Positions 46,061 to 58,016 of a DNA stretch of 64,000 nucleotides are shown here, piece by piece. The notes under the pieces are model-generated. The model worked only from the letters and a program-made list of their open reading frames with translations, was not told the DNA's origin and made no database searches. Where the stretch lies: contig JAYKKR010000011.1 of NCBI GenBank assembly GCA_036971615.1, positions 1,116,001-1,180,000 of the forward strand. The letters are read 5' to 3'. Positions within the stretch are counted from its first letter, which is position 1, and the number at the start of each line of letters is the position of its first letter. Position numbers and translations under genes: made by a program. The DNA is from Amyloporia xantha. Its lineage: Eukaryota > Basidiomycota > Agaricomycetes > Polyporales > Adustoporiaceae.

Positions 46061-48624
46061 GTTGCAGCTTCAGGAAGACTGAGTGCGTATGGATAATTGT
46101 GGGGATTGACGGAGGGATAAGCCGTCGGACAGATGGGGTGACAGCGACTATATACGCGCTCTGGAGCTGCTGATGGGATGTTCTATGGTTGTGATGATTG
46201 CGAAGATAGTATAGCTCGAGAGAAGAGGTGCCTTGACCTCTAGACACGAGGAAGACTAGTGTTTACGTTTGTGACGGGGTGAACGATAAATCCCAGTGCA
46301 TGTCGCCGCGGCTTATATGTTGGGGTGAGTGTGAGGCAGGAGGATGCACGTGTTTAAGTCGTAGGGGCAGCGCGGTGAGAAGACGCCTACGATCAGATCA
46401 GGGCTGGAAGCGAGTTATCACTCTGCCTCCGTCACCGCATCCGTTCATTTTCCCCTCCAGATGCCATCTTCGTCCAAGCTTCTACCGCGCTCGTGGTAAG
46501 TAACACCGAATTGCGCTAATCAATCGATCTTATGTCCGCCATCAGTCAGCATCGTCTCTCCGACTTCAAAGGACAACTGCATGACCAAAATCAGTCCAAT
46601 CTCCGTCTCTCATTACATACTCTGTCGTGAGCTCGAATGTGGGTCCGTGCAATCATTCGAACTTCTAGCCTTTGAGATATGGCATATCCACGCCAGAACT
46701 TCCGTTTGCATGGTCTGGGGTGGTTTATAGCGTTCTTCGCCTGCTGCATGCCATCGATCATGGTACCCATTCTTGTTTGTCCTAATCGGGCGTGTTCTCC
46801 TACCGTCATACACGCTGGCTTCCAGCTGCAGCTCCCGCATGGCATTGACAGCTTCTGTCAAGGGACGAAGCTACTCGTTGCTGCTCTCAATGCTTAGAAC
46901 CGGCCCGGAATCGACGCACGTAGACGGTGGTTGACATTCCAAGACTGCTGATCGCGTCTCTTACCTAAAGCGCTTAGATTTACACCATCTGCCCTTTTGC
47001 AGCCGAGTAGTAGGCATGCTTTTGAAATCGGTGTCCTGTTCTCCCCGTCATCTTTTGCCACTAATTAGCCGGCTAGCTATAATTACAGATAGACATCAAG
47101 CTGAACCGAGCTGTTATAACGTCCAGCATTCCTATCCACCTGTTCGCCCTCTTCATGTTTTATACACACTGTCAACGCGGCGTGACATGACGCTTATCGT
47201 TTCCACAAGAAATTTCATCACAAAAAGAATCTCACGTCTTGTAAAGTGCCAATCGTCTCGGCTCACACTTGTCTAGATTTAGTCATCCTTGGTGCCGGGT
47301 CGAACCTCGCCGATCATGGAACCCTACTCAGAGTCTACTGGCCGGGCTCAATTTATCGAGGGAACTAGTGGTATCACACAGTTTCCCTGTCAGCGTTTTG
47401 CTTCCGTGGCTCACTGAAAGAACTTGTTTATAAGCCCGTGGTGCTCCACATAGGACTTCCCGTTCTGTTACATCACTGTGGCATCGGGTTCGTCGTACTT
47501 GCGGTAGGCTGGCACGAACTCATTCGGCTTCCATTGACAACTTCTCAGTATATCCGATGACTGCAGGAAGCAATGAACGAGACACAACCCAAAACGGTAT
47601 AGCTCTTGCCTTGTCTTGACATGAGTCGATTTGATAATTATGTTATGAATGGCAGGTCTTCACCATGGCGTCTATTTCGATTGGACTCGAACAAGTGGTG
47701 AATTTGAATGTCTGGCCACCTCGGAGGTATCAGAATCCGACGACCTCATGTCGTTCAGGGTGCTGTTGTGGAAGTTTTTGACTTCATGGGCCAGGGTATG
47801 CATCGGTCCCATATTTCTGGAAACACTGACATCCATGTTTCCGCGACGCCGTCTATCGGCGGGGGTTACCATGTCTCCTGCAGACGCTATCAAGTACTTA
47901 ACTATCAACCCTCTTCCACAATCTGACTGGCCTGGAAGCAGACCAGAGGCGCGTCAGAGGTAGGGTTTGGCATTTACTCCGGCGGCTCGGACATGGTGGC
48001 TAGAACTGCGTCCTTCGATTAGGGTGCCTCCACCCTTCAGCGACTAGACAAGCGTTCATTCATTCTTGGAACTTGGCGCTGTAGTCTATTTGAAACCTTC
48101 CTGCTCGGGTGCTCGCCGAGCCTAAGCCTGTCCGAAGAATGTTGTTCTTGTCCTCACCGATTATCACATCGGAGTGGTCTCTGCACACATTTGAAGAGCA
48201 CTACATTCCTTTGACAGTCGTGGTTTGTTTATTTTAGGAGACACCATCGGAAGCAGTTGGCAGTATTGGCGGTACTTATCTCATTCGGAATGCGAAATAA
48301 ATTGTTCGGAGGAACGAGACCATGATCCTACAGATAATTGGATAGTGACACGACGGACGTCGATTCAATTCGCAACTTCCATACGATGACATGGTCCACT
48401 CGTCAAACCAGGACTCTGGCAGTCCTCACGAGTCACACGCTGCTGCATGCATAATTATGGGACCCCTGTAGTCACGGAAGCCCATATTTTCTCATCTTGT
48501 CCGCCAATGCTGCTTCTCCACCGATGATTCCAGCAGTGAGACTAAGTGAACCCAAGTTATAATACACGTTATTGAGATAAATACACGGCACCCAACATCA
48601 CGAAAACACCCCAAGAATTACAGT
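46061..48624. other. Intergenic, no assignable gene
   Basis: 2.5 kb. A stretch at about 47640-47960 keeps open frames of 72-104 codons in two phases with a GT...AG-like structure, but no motif is recognised. The rest is AT-rich with short frames. The left edge is the promoter of the thioesterase-like gene. Confidence 0.4.
46149..46154 (-). promoter_or_regulatory. TATA box of the thioesterase-like gene
   Basis: TATATA on the minus strand (CGTATATAGTC), about 90 nt upstream of the ATG at 46060. Confidence 0.45.
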
Positions 48625-50124
48625 TTAAAACGGTTGTTCGGCAAGCACGTCGCCTACCTTGATAAGGAGTTCCTCCTTACTCTTCAGCTCGGCAGCGAAG
48701 TATGCCTTCGCACCACCAACACCCCTTTCCCGCACTACCTGAGAGATGCGGAGGTAGGCATCCGCGTCGTCCACCTTGCGTATCGAGCACACAAAATCGC
48801 GCTTCTTATTGTACACCAGGAGGTCACCGGCTTGCATCCGCGAAGATGCGGGGCTATCGTCGAATGAGTACGGGACTTGCACCTTGATGATCATTTGTTT
48901 CGGCTCCTCGTTCCGCAAATTCGGCTTATGCGCACTGCGATGGTGTTTCGCGGGCGTAGGGTCGGTCTTGATGCCCATTGATTGACGAGTAACGTCGGCC
49001 ATGGGGAGGAGAAACCCGTCGTCGCGATAGATCGGCCGCACGGTAACGGCGCTGGCCGTGCTCCACGGAAGGCAGGTCTGCTTGTGTGTCGACCAGTGTG
49101 CCCCTGTGTCGTGCACTTAGGATTCGCAGTATGTCCCCACATAAGATACAATACTCACGCTGACAAACAGGCGAACAATAGCGGGCTGCGTGACATCTGG
49201 CGCAATACTTGAGCACTCCGTCCACGTTACCGCAGGCATCACATTTCTTCGCGTCCATGTGTTTTTCTTCCCCATTGCGCTTCCTCAGCCATTTCATGAC
49301 CGCCGCAGTGACCTTCGGGCCTGTGCGTACGAAGAATCCACGGGGGTCTACGCCATCAGCGTCCGCAATGTCGAGATCCGCCCCAAACTCCATCAAGAGC
49401 TCAACAGCGTCAACCCCGTTAGTCTGAAATGCACCCAGAATAGGGACTTCACCGTAGCGGTTTCGATGATTCACGTTTGCGCCAGAGGATAGAAGCATGC
49501 GGGCGAGAGCGAGGGCGCCGCCACTGGTGTTTTGAGTGGCATGATGCAATGCAGTGTAGCCCACGATGTCCTCTGAATCGACGGGGGCACCTCTAGAAAG
49601 GAGGAAGTTGAGTGTAGCTGGATGATTACTTCCAGGACAGGCAGCAGCTCCTCGTTGGGCGCCTGCGATGACGAGGGTGCAGTACCCAAATTTGTACGGC
49701 GTCTCGGTCCCTGTTAAATCGGGAGCTTGCCCGGACTCCACCATCTATCAATCAAGAGCGCACGTGTTTCAATAAGTCGAACAATCATTGCTCGAAGACG
49801 CTGCTCACCCTGGTAATCGCCTGGATTTGGCCTGAAAAGCAGTATAGAGCAAACTGTCTGAACATATTGGGATCGGCGCCTGCAGAATCTGAACAGGAAT
49901 AATTCAGATGTCCAAAAATCGTCCTACCCGGATGAATATGTACGCTAGCACTCACGTTCTTGATACAAATCCCGGAGCCTTTGTCCACCTGCCTCGATAC
50001 TGAGATATCCTGGCTTCTGGAGTAGCCTGAGCATCTCCACGTTGACCGAGAAGCCTCCGTTGCCATCTGAACGACGTTCAGCATCGGAAGCGAATATAGA
50101 GACGTATTCTCCGGGGGCTCCCAT
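48625..50124 (-). CDS. Ankyrin-repeat protein with MYND zinc finger
   Basis: Four exons encode about 440 residues. The start at 50124 gives MGAPGEYVSIFASDAERRSD. The N-terminal part (LLQKPGYLSIEAGGQRLRDL, FRQFALYCFSGQIQAITRMV) leads into ankyrin repeats: NHPATLNFLLSRGAPVDSED, VGYTALHHATQN, LARMLLSSGANVNHRNRYGE and AVELLMEFGADLDIADADGV. A MYND finger follows: KKCDACGNVDGVLKYCARCH, AARYCSPVCQ, then after a GTGAGT intron RAHWSTHKQTC, completing the C-x2-C...C-x2-C...C-x3-C...H-x3-C pattern. The C-terminal 130 residues (VQVPYSFDDSPASS, LLVYNKKRDFVCSI) are a domain I cannot name. ANK-MYND proteins are abundant in Agaricomycetes and are taken to bind other proteins; this one has no SET domain. Its partner is unknown. 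Confidence 0.85.
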
Positions 50125-50733
50125 TCCAGTTCCCCTATTACCTAAAGCCTCAGAATCTTGCGACAGGACAAAGGTTTTCGACGTCTACGGGCATATAAGC
50201 GCCGGTGTATATACAAGTGTGCAGACATTACATAATCATGTAAGTATAGGGAACAATATAAATTTTATAATATAAATTTTACTATTACCCAAGCTGACTT
50301 CAAGCCCCCCGCTTATTTTAATTTTAACAGAAGCTCGTTCAATCGTCACTAGTTCATTGCCTCGAGTCTATCGTCGTGGTCACTGCTACTGTGCTACATA
50401 ACAGGCGATCATAATCATATCAGTCGCATTCTCTCTCTCCGGAGAAAGACTCACAAATCTCACCTTGTAGAGGGTGCTTCAGGTATGCGGCGCCCACCAC
50501 ATGCGTTTGACGATTTACATCCCAAGTTGGATGCGCTTTCTAGAGCGAGTATGACAATATAGCCGTTGTTTTTTTCCCTCGTCAATTGTAAGAAAATTCT
50601 CATGGTCATACAGGGAACTTTACATAGCACAAAGAGGCTTGGAACATTCGCTTTCCACCCGCAGTCCATATCTTAGCCGATATCCATGGCGATACTGCAG
50701 TTATATTGGCAAAAAAGCATTCATTTTATGCAC
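50125..50733. other. Intergenic upstream of the ankyrin-MYND gene
   Basis: Contains an AT-rich stretch near 50255-50285 (ATATAAATTTTATAATATAA) but no gene. Confidence 0.45.
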
Positions 50734-52594
50734 TCACGCATGCCCAATGATCGGCATGGGCTTGTAGGGCTCTTCCAAGTAATGTATCTCTTCCTTTGTG
50801 AGTTCCAAGTGGACGCCCTCTATGGATTATACATCGCCTCTATCAGTGAGAGTCAGTAGCGTGCATTATGAAAATATCTCACCAAGTATATCCTTGAGGT
50901 TCTGAAGACTAGTCGTGCCCACTACAGGAGCAGCAACAACTGTCATCAAGGCATATTTAGCTTTCGTAGGTAGGTAACGTCACGATAGACACCGTCACAC
51001 ACCATCCTTGGACAATTCCCAGGCAATCGCGACTTGAGCCATGCTCACGCCCTTCTTCTTCGCTATCTCCTCAACCCTGCCATCATATAAGAAGAAAGCC
51101 GGATATATGTTCACATAATTCACCTGTCGACGATCGACTCCAATGCCGGGTTCCTTTTATAGAATTTGTTGACCCTTACAGCCCATGACCACGTCAGCGC
51201 TAGCATTCGCTCTTGTCAATTGACTGCTCACCAGTCGTTCCCGCCTCGTTTGGTTGCAGCAAACTGACTGTAGGGCCTGCAGAGAACACCGCGACCCAGA
51301 GGTGACCACGGAATAGAAGAGACACCGAAATACTGTTAACAGGTTGAATAGAGTCAGATCATTCTGGTCGCCATGTAAAATAAACAGGAAAAGGACCTTT
51401 AGGGTGGGGAACATCTCGCGCTCTTCTTCGCGATAGATAAGACTGTAGTGATCTTGCATCGAAATGAACGGCGTGAGGTGGTTGTTGATCGCATAGTCTG
51501 AAAAAGCATTGGACCGATAGGATCAGTAAAAGCGAAAAGAGTATAGCGTACTTTGCATAGCATGAACTGGTAGGAACGATAATTAGCACTTCAGTAAGTC
51601 CGGAGATACTGCCCACAAGGATTACATACATTGCCACGCATGGCAAGAGCTCATTCCAATGTAGCGCACTAGTCCTGCTTTGACGATGTCGTGCAGAGCT
51701 TGCATCTATAAACTACTCAGTGTGGCATAATTGCCGACTCATTGTTTCTGCACTTACGGTCTCTTCAAAGGGACATTGACTAGTGAATCGATGCACTGTA
51801 TATCCAAACGTAAGATTCATGCCCCAAAGAAGGAGTAGCGAGCTCAGACTTTCCTTGGAGAACGTCAATATAGTCGAGCTGCAAGCGCTTCAGGCTGGCC
51901 TGTACGGCATGAAAAATGTACTAGACCAGATCGCTCCTCCAGTCAGTCCACGTGAAGATTCGCTCATTAAGACATACCTTGCGACTGCTACCCCACTGAT
52001 TCACGTATCGCAGCTCTCCTTCGTCCTTCTCCGGCTGCGGAACGAACTGGTTCCTGTCACGAGAGACTACTCCAGTAAACTATCCAAATACTCAGATAAA
52101 ACTAGTATATCATTGCAGACATATTTGCCTTCGTCATGATAACAATTTCCTCCCGGGGGAGGTTCAGCTCCTTTATCGCTCTGCCGAGAATCTCCTCGGA
52201 TAGCCCGTTCGAGTAAGCCTGTTAATGGGTGTCAAATAAATTCTCCATCGAGTCACGGTACCATCAACTCACATCGGCCGTGTCGAACGTTTGAATGCCT
52301 GCATCATACCTGGAATTTCGGGCTGAACAGCTTTGTCGAGAAGGAGAGGGGCGGAAAGGATACTCACGCATACTTGATGTGCTTGATAGCTTCTTCCTCA
52401 CCAAGATACCAGTCTTGACCAGCCCAGTCTGCGCCATAAGTCATGCACCCGAGGATGACCCTGGAGACCTTCAGGCCAGACTGACCCAACCTGACTGTAG
52501 AACCATTCCTCAACACGCTGGTGGATCAGAAAAGATGACGTAGAGCTGCACCGTAAGGCACCCTCTTGGAAGGGAGTTCTGGAATTGTAGACAT
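50734..52594 (-). CDS. Aldo/keto reductase
   Basis: About ten exons encode roughly 340 residues, typical for the family. The start at 52594 gives MSTIPELPSKRVPYVRLGQS, using a donor within TACGGTGCAG. GLKVSRVILGCMTYG and FDTADAYSNGLSEEILGRAI follow, the latter carrying the catalytic Asp and Tyr. EEIVIMTK holds the catalytic Lys. Then come SLKRLQLDYIDVLQ and HRF (catalytic His region), ALHDIVKAGLVRYIGMSSCH, FISMQDHYSLIYREEEREMF, VSSIPWSPLGRGVL and EEIAKKKGVSMAQVAIAWEL; it ends MPIIGHA. The pattern fits the fungal aryl-alcohol-dehydrogenase-like AKR clade (NADPH-dependent, (beta/alpha)8 barrel), often linked to aromatic aldehyde metabolism in wood-decay fungi. The substrate is inferred only from that. 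No frame break was seen. Confidence 0.88.
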
Positions 52595-53700
52595 TATTTC
52601 TAGATCACTTCAAGTTGTGGAGACACGGAGCTACAGTTCTAGCGCTGCAATTCACGGGCCCACCTCCAGTAAGTATTTGAGCTTTCTAACTGGTAAATGG
52701 CGCTACAGACTGTGCCGTGCCGTGGATAGTACGTATGCATCTGTCGTAATCAGAAGGTGACAATTCAGCGCCAATAGGAAGAGCCCTTTGATGTCAGGAC
52801 GAGAGACGTTGCGTTATACAGCCTGGGACAAAATCATGTGGTTTAAGTAATCGGACAGCTGACAGATTGCGGCAAGAGTCGTTGTATCATTGGAAATGTT
52901 CGGGACCGAGATCTACTTTCATTTGTATACTGAGATAGTATCTGCAAAAGATTCGGGCTATTGAGTTGTAGCTTGAGCTTATTCTGTCAAAGGTTCGCCG
53001 CATATCTACAGGAGCTCGACGGCGCTGGGACCACCTGCAGCAAGTATATTAAGAACTCGTTTTGGATTTCATCAGCATACGCAGCTTGTCAGATGGTAGT
53101 CTATACCAACTGCCCAACCTAAATATTCATTGCCAACGCTCCCACGAGCGGCACGAATAAGATAACACGCCGAGCGTACGCGCGTGTCTCCTGCATCAAT
53201 ATAGCGTAATAAGACATCTTGAAGTTCTGAAAGCAGAGAAGTCATTGTGGGTTGGAAGCACGTCCGAAATTAGATGTCAAACATACCTTACGGGTCAACT
53301 GCGATGCTCTGCCGTTCGTGTTCGAGTAGTGACGTAACGTGAGCGGAGACGCTCAGAGTCATCCTGAAGCACAACACGGCGCCAGTGCCGCCGCCACCTG
53401 CCGAGCCCAGGCCGGGTGGCGCAGTGTTGTGGCCGGCGGCGAGACGTGATTCAGTTCAGGAACGAAGGCACCTCCCCGTGAACAGGACATCCGAACTACG
53501 GCCATTGTATAGGCAGCCACACGTGCACTAATGAGGGTAGCGTAGCATCCTTCAGTCATTTATCAACTTGCAGATATTGGCAGCTCCGCCAGCCAGTTCC
53601 AAATAACCACCAGACACATTGTACATACAATTTTATAGCCCATGTTATATATCCATGCACCTTTAAGCATGTATGCAGCAAGTTCAACTCATTACAGGCG
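52595..53700. other. Intergenic, no gene seen
   Basis: Upstream of the aldo/keto reductase. Only short, motif-less frames. Confidence 0.45.
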
Positions 53701-53719
53701 ACTGTATTTAAACTAGCGT

Positions 53720-54520
53720 CTTTACCCGTGGCTTTGCCACGCAAGGCGCTTTGCGCCTTTGAATACAAATAATACAAACAGTTATAATCTATCTTCTAGT
53801 GACCTCACCCGTGGCTTCGCCCCGGAGGTGCTTTGCACCTCCAATTCAAGTTGGAAGAAATATATCTAGTAGGAATGATTCAAATCTAAATTACTAACGG
53901 GCACTTTGTGCCCGTGACCCATTCCCATTGCAGAGAAGTGCACCCTGACCTGTTTCCATTGAGCAGAAACCCTATAATTTAGATTTATTTTGAATCCCTG
54001 TGCGAGAAGCGAGAAAGAATGCTACAAAGTGAGGTATACTCTGCCCGAGAGACCCGATGCAAGCCTGTTGCCGCTATGGGGATGACCTGTGCCCTTCCGC
54101 TGCATTGAGCCCGTGCATGTTCCCGTTGTAGCGGGCATACCGCATTTCACCTTTTTTGAATTCCTGCGGAAGGGAGACACCCGCATGCCTTGTCAATGAG
54201 TATGCTGACATTCCCGTTGCAATGGACGTACAAACTATGCAGAGGAGGAAGACCCGATGCGAACCATACTCCATCATGCTATGGGGACAACCTATACTTC
54301 CGCTGCACTGAGCCGGGTGCCCGTTCCCGTTGCAGTGACAATGTAGCTTTTACTTGGACCCTTGCGCGGGGGAGACCCCCGCGGACCCCCCTTCCGCTGC
54401 GCGGAGCCCAGTGCCAAGTCTCACGCTGCGCGCAGCTCCTATGGGAGGACCTGAGCCATCGCGTGGCGGCCACGCGGCCAACGTGCTTTGCCACGCGCGC
54501 TACGCGCGCCACATCGACCC
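53720..54520. repeat. Cluster of short hairpins with TTT loops
   Basis: Perfect small stem-loops occur in a row: 53728-53740 (5-bp arms), 53743-53759 (7 bp, AAGGCGC-TTT-GCGCCTT), 53824-53842 (8 bp, GGAGGTGC-TTT-GCACCTCC) and 53897-53915 (8 bp, ACGGGCAC-TTT-GTGCCCGT). GC-rich relatives continue to about 54510 (GCGCG-CTA-CGCGC). ACCCGTGGC recurs in front of two of them. The hairpins sit in otherwise AT-rich DNA. There is no coding frame. Confidence 0.7.
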
Positions 54521-55745
54521 TGTCCTCCCACTCTTTTTAGATATTGACTGCATTACTGGGTGCAGTCACAGACAAGCCTTCCACTATGATGTTGACTCAG
54601 ACTTGAAGATGAACCCATCATACTAATGAACACTGTCATGGAGTGACACAAGCACTCAATTGGGAACCACACATCACAGGAAATTCAGCAATGGCAGATA
54701 CACTGTGGAAGATGCATTTCATCGAGAATGCAATGGTACAGTACACAGGAACACTGGAAGGGCATGCACCGCAATAGTACCTGCCACGAGGACATAGAGC
54801 CATCAGCGGATGACAATGAAGCAACACAGACAGAAGAGAACGGCACACACAGCACCCGCACACGAATGCACGGAGCACGGAGCGTATACGCCCTTTCCAA
54901 GACAGCAGAAAGCGAACGCGAAAGAATTCGCCGAAGCGGCGCGGCAGAGCCACACGTCGACCATGAGCGCCGCCCAAATGTGACGGCAACAGCTGCCTTG
55001 GGGGCGCCGTTCGGCAGCGCGTACAGCGCCACATTTCTGAAGATGCCGCAGGCGAAGCACGCGGCACTCCGCCACCAGACCGCCACCCCCCGGATCAACG
55101 CGGGAAGCCGGGCTCACGGCCGACGAAGGCTGTATAACAAAGTTGAAGACCCGACGTTCGGCCCGGTTGTACCTCCTATCTTCTTACGTAAGGCTACACG
55201 CACTGCTATTGGAGATAACCAAATAAGGGTTATTTGGAATTCATCCATAACGGACAATATTGGCAGCATGACGATACTATCCCCGCTATACCATGTACGC
55301 TCCGAGTCGTATAGGCTGAGCTGTGTGCGTATGTAAATTGTTGGTTTTACTCTCATGGTGACACTTTTCAAGTTGCGGTCTCGTATACTAAACCTATGCC
55401 TCGCATTCGGCCGGATATCCAGGGACTCGGAAGTTTCGCTACTGTAACTCGACAGTAGTATTATTGAACCTCACGCCGCCATTGTGTTTCCTGTCTAGCC
55501 TATAGCCATTAGTCAAACAGTATTTTGCGACATGTGGTTCTTACTCACCATTTACAGCCAGCAAATGCCTCGGTATCTCGGTCTACATTGCAATTCGATG
55601 TTAGACGTCTCGTCGAAACTTCGATTGGTGGCTGACGTCCATCATGTATCGTCTATTTTGTTCCGGACTAGAGGTATAAGTGCGGACCATAGAATACCCT
55701 TCGATAATTTTACATCCTAGCCCCGCACTCTATCATTGACAAAGA
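54521..55745. other. Intergenic; one motif-less GC-rich open frame
   Basis: 54728-55336 (+) is open for 202 codons and overlaps opposite-strand frames of up to 143 codons in the same GC-rich patch (54800-55150). It has no signal peptide, domain or splice support, so I leave it uncalled. Confidence 0.4.
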
Positions 55746-57084
55746 ATGGCGCTTCTATCAGTCCCCTCCATCTCCAGCATGGTATGTTTACTCTATTTAT
55801 CATTTACCAGAAATCTCGACTGAGTGGTGCTGATCTCTTTACAGCCAGCTCTATCAAAGAGCACGAGCACTGGAGAGAGCTCGATGGGGCACTCGAGCAG
55901 CTCGTCTGCACTTTGTACCCCGTACGACGTCGGCCTCGACAGTATCTCGGATGACTTCTTTTCGAGGAACCCTTCTCCGAAGAAGGGGGATGACATCTCT
56001 TCTGCAGGACCTCTCTATGAAAATGGAGAACTGCAAACCGTAGAAATCTCAGATCCTCCCATGCCGAAAGCCAGATCGTTGTCGCGAGCGGTCGCCAAGG
56101 CAAAGAGAATAGTGCAGAAGACTTTGAGAAAAGTATATTATTCCCGTATATTGCACTCTTGCATAGCCGCTGATGATAAACTGTACGAAGGGAAAACCTC
56201 TCCCCGTCGACGTATTGGAGAGGGTCCAGCCGCCTTCTCAAATAAACGAACATCACGATCTCGAGTGCAAGAACGGCGTGGGTGACGTGAGTACAAAACC
56301 TCAGAATGATTTAATCCTAAAATGGTCACATTTCACCCAGTCGTCTACTTCGATGATTTCTATCCGAATCACACAAGACGTGATTCGTGATTCAGGAGAA
56401 GATGAAGGACAGCTCGACATGGTGCGTTGCGTGGCATTTTGCAATTTGATTTAGCATCTGACGAAGTTTAATCAGTGGGGTCCAGGAGATATCCGTCCGG
56501 CATGCCTTGATGCATCACAGAGCAACATGGCCCTCGTGCTGCGCACTGAAGGCATTTCGGCCAAGCTTGAATCAGAAACATGCCTGGAGGAATTCTTTGA
56601 TGGTCCCGATTCACTGGCGTCCGAAGACTTCATGTTCTGTCTGCAAGGGCCATGGTCCATGAGAAGATTTGCACTCTCAGCGTTGCGAGTGTTTTTATTC
56701 CTCCCTTGGTGCATGTCCGTTGGCGGGGCTATCCTCCTCTCACCTGATCACCTCGAAAAAGTGACGTTTGGGCCGGGGTACATGCCATCTGAGCAGGGAG
56801 CCCGACGTTTCAAATATTGGGCACATTGCGCGGGACCCCATATCTTCACTTTCGCCACATGCATCTGCGCGCTCCTGTGGTGGAACGTTCTCGTCGGGAC
56901 GATGGTTGTTGGAGCGGTGCTCGCGAGGTCTGCATTTATGTGGGGAGACTTCCGCATAGATCTCAGTGTGCCGCTCGGCGAGGACGACAGGCAGAGCGTG
57001 TTCTTGGCAGTGACTGGGCGGTACTTGGAGGAGGGCATTGTAATGCGTGTTCGCCGAGGTCCGACTCGAATGGAGTCGGAATAG
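55746..57084 (+). CDS. Orphan membrane protein
   Basis: Five exons are inferred. Exon 1 (from ATG 55746) gives MALLSVPSISSM. Exon 2, from about 55845, is Ser-rich (STGESSMGHSSSSSALCTPY) and then basic (ARSLSRAVAKAKRIVQKTLR). The next exons read GKPLPVDVLERVQPPSQINE and SSTSMISIRITQDVIRDSGE. The last begins WGPGDIRPACLDASQSNMAL and runs to RRGPTRMESE. Hydrophobic segments FALSALRVFLFLPWCMSVGG and FTFATCICALLWWNVLVGTM are probable transmembrane helices in the C-terminal third, with FMWGDFRIDLSVPLGEDDRQ after them. The total is about 330 residues. No family is recognised; the soluble Ser-rich head and two membrane passes suggest an integral membrane protein of unknown role. Splice choices upstream of the last exon are less certain. 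Confidence 0.65.
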
Positions 57085-58016
57085 TGGATACCCCCTGTTT
57101 TATACCTGTATGTAGACACTGTGGAGACGTTTGAACGTCTATTGTATATCCTGTCATTAGCTTCAACCGAGATATGTATCCAGACAATCTACGTGGTCTG
57201 ATCGCGTCAAAACCTTGCTTTTCTCGAAAAATAAAAATCAACGGATGCCAAGTGAGGACGATCACCAGCTGCTTGCATAAACATGCTCGCAGCTCCACTA
57301 GGTTGTCGAAGGTGCTGAAATTTTCCAGATAGTAACGACATTCTCCTGCGGCAGCACACTTAGCGCAGTATCCTTCACACTCCTCAAGAAATGTCTGCAA
57401 GGATCTATAAATAATGCATGGCGATCACCGACGGTGACACAATCATGCGGCAACTTTTGCAAAAGAGTCTTACATAGGTGGTATTAAAGGAGGTACAGTG
57501 AGTAGAGACCGAGTGGAGAGGAAGCCTTTCAGAGCTAAGATTCAGACTCACCACACAAGAATCCCTGCAGCCTTCCCAGTCATCTCTGAACCGTAAATCG
57601 GCGCCGATGTACCCATCTTAATTGTAATGATCTAGTCAGCCGAACTTGCTCTTAGACTGTAACCAGCGCGAGATTCAGCAACATCAACATCGACGTTAAA
57701 ATTAATCATCCGGTATATCTGTAGATGAGATCAATGAGACAAGGCATTCTACGATAATGACTCAGGGACAGCTCGCAATGTAGTTAACGCGATATCATGT
57801 AAAGGTATGCAAGTGTATGAGCAATCAAGAAGTAGACATTCATCGTCCGTGAAATACAGCTAGAAGTCCTTTATATGAGCGAGCCTATGGAGAAGCCACT
57901 TCGTCAGTAAAGAACAATTACAGATAGACACAAACTCGAGGGTGCATTACCTACATAAACGTGGCAGTAACAGCGACCCTCAGTCGCCTCTGGCTTCTTC
58001 GCAAACGTCTTTATCT
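57085..58016. other. Convergent intergenic, no gene seen
   Basis: AT-rich 930 bp between the 3' ends of the membrane-protein gene and the BAR-SH3 gene. Confidence 0.5.

Noticed and set aside
47640..47965. Possible short gene with a GT-AG-like break
   Set aside because: No motif in either phase, no start context or second exon that improves it.
49100..49180. Apparent loss of the second half of the MYND finger
   Set aside because: Using the GTGAGT donor inside CAGCGTGAGT restores CQRAHWSTHKQTC in frame.
54728..55336. 202-codon plus-strand open frame
   Set aside because: No signal peptide, domain, splice support or paralogue; competing frames of similar length lie on the other strand in the same GC-rich patch.
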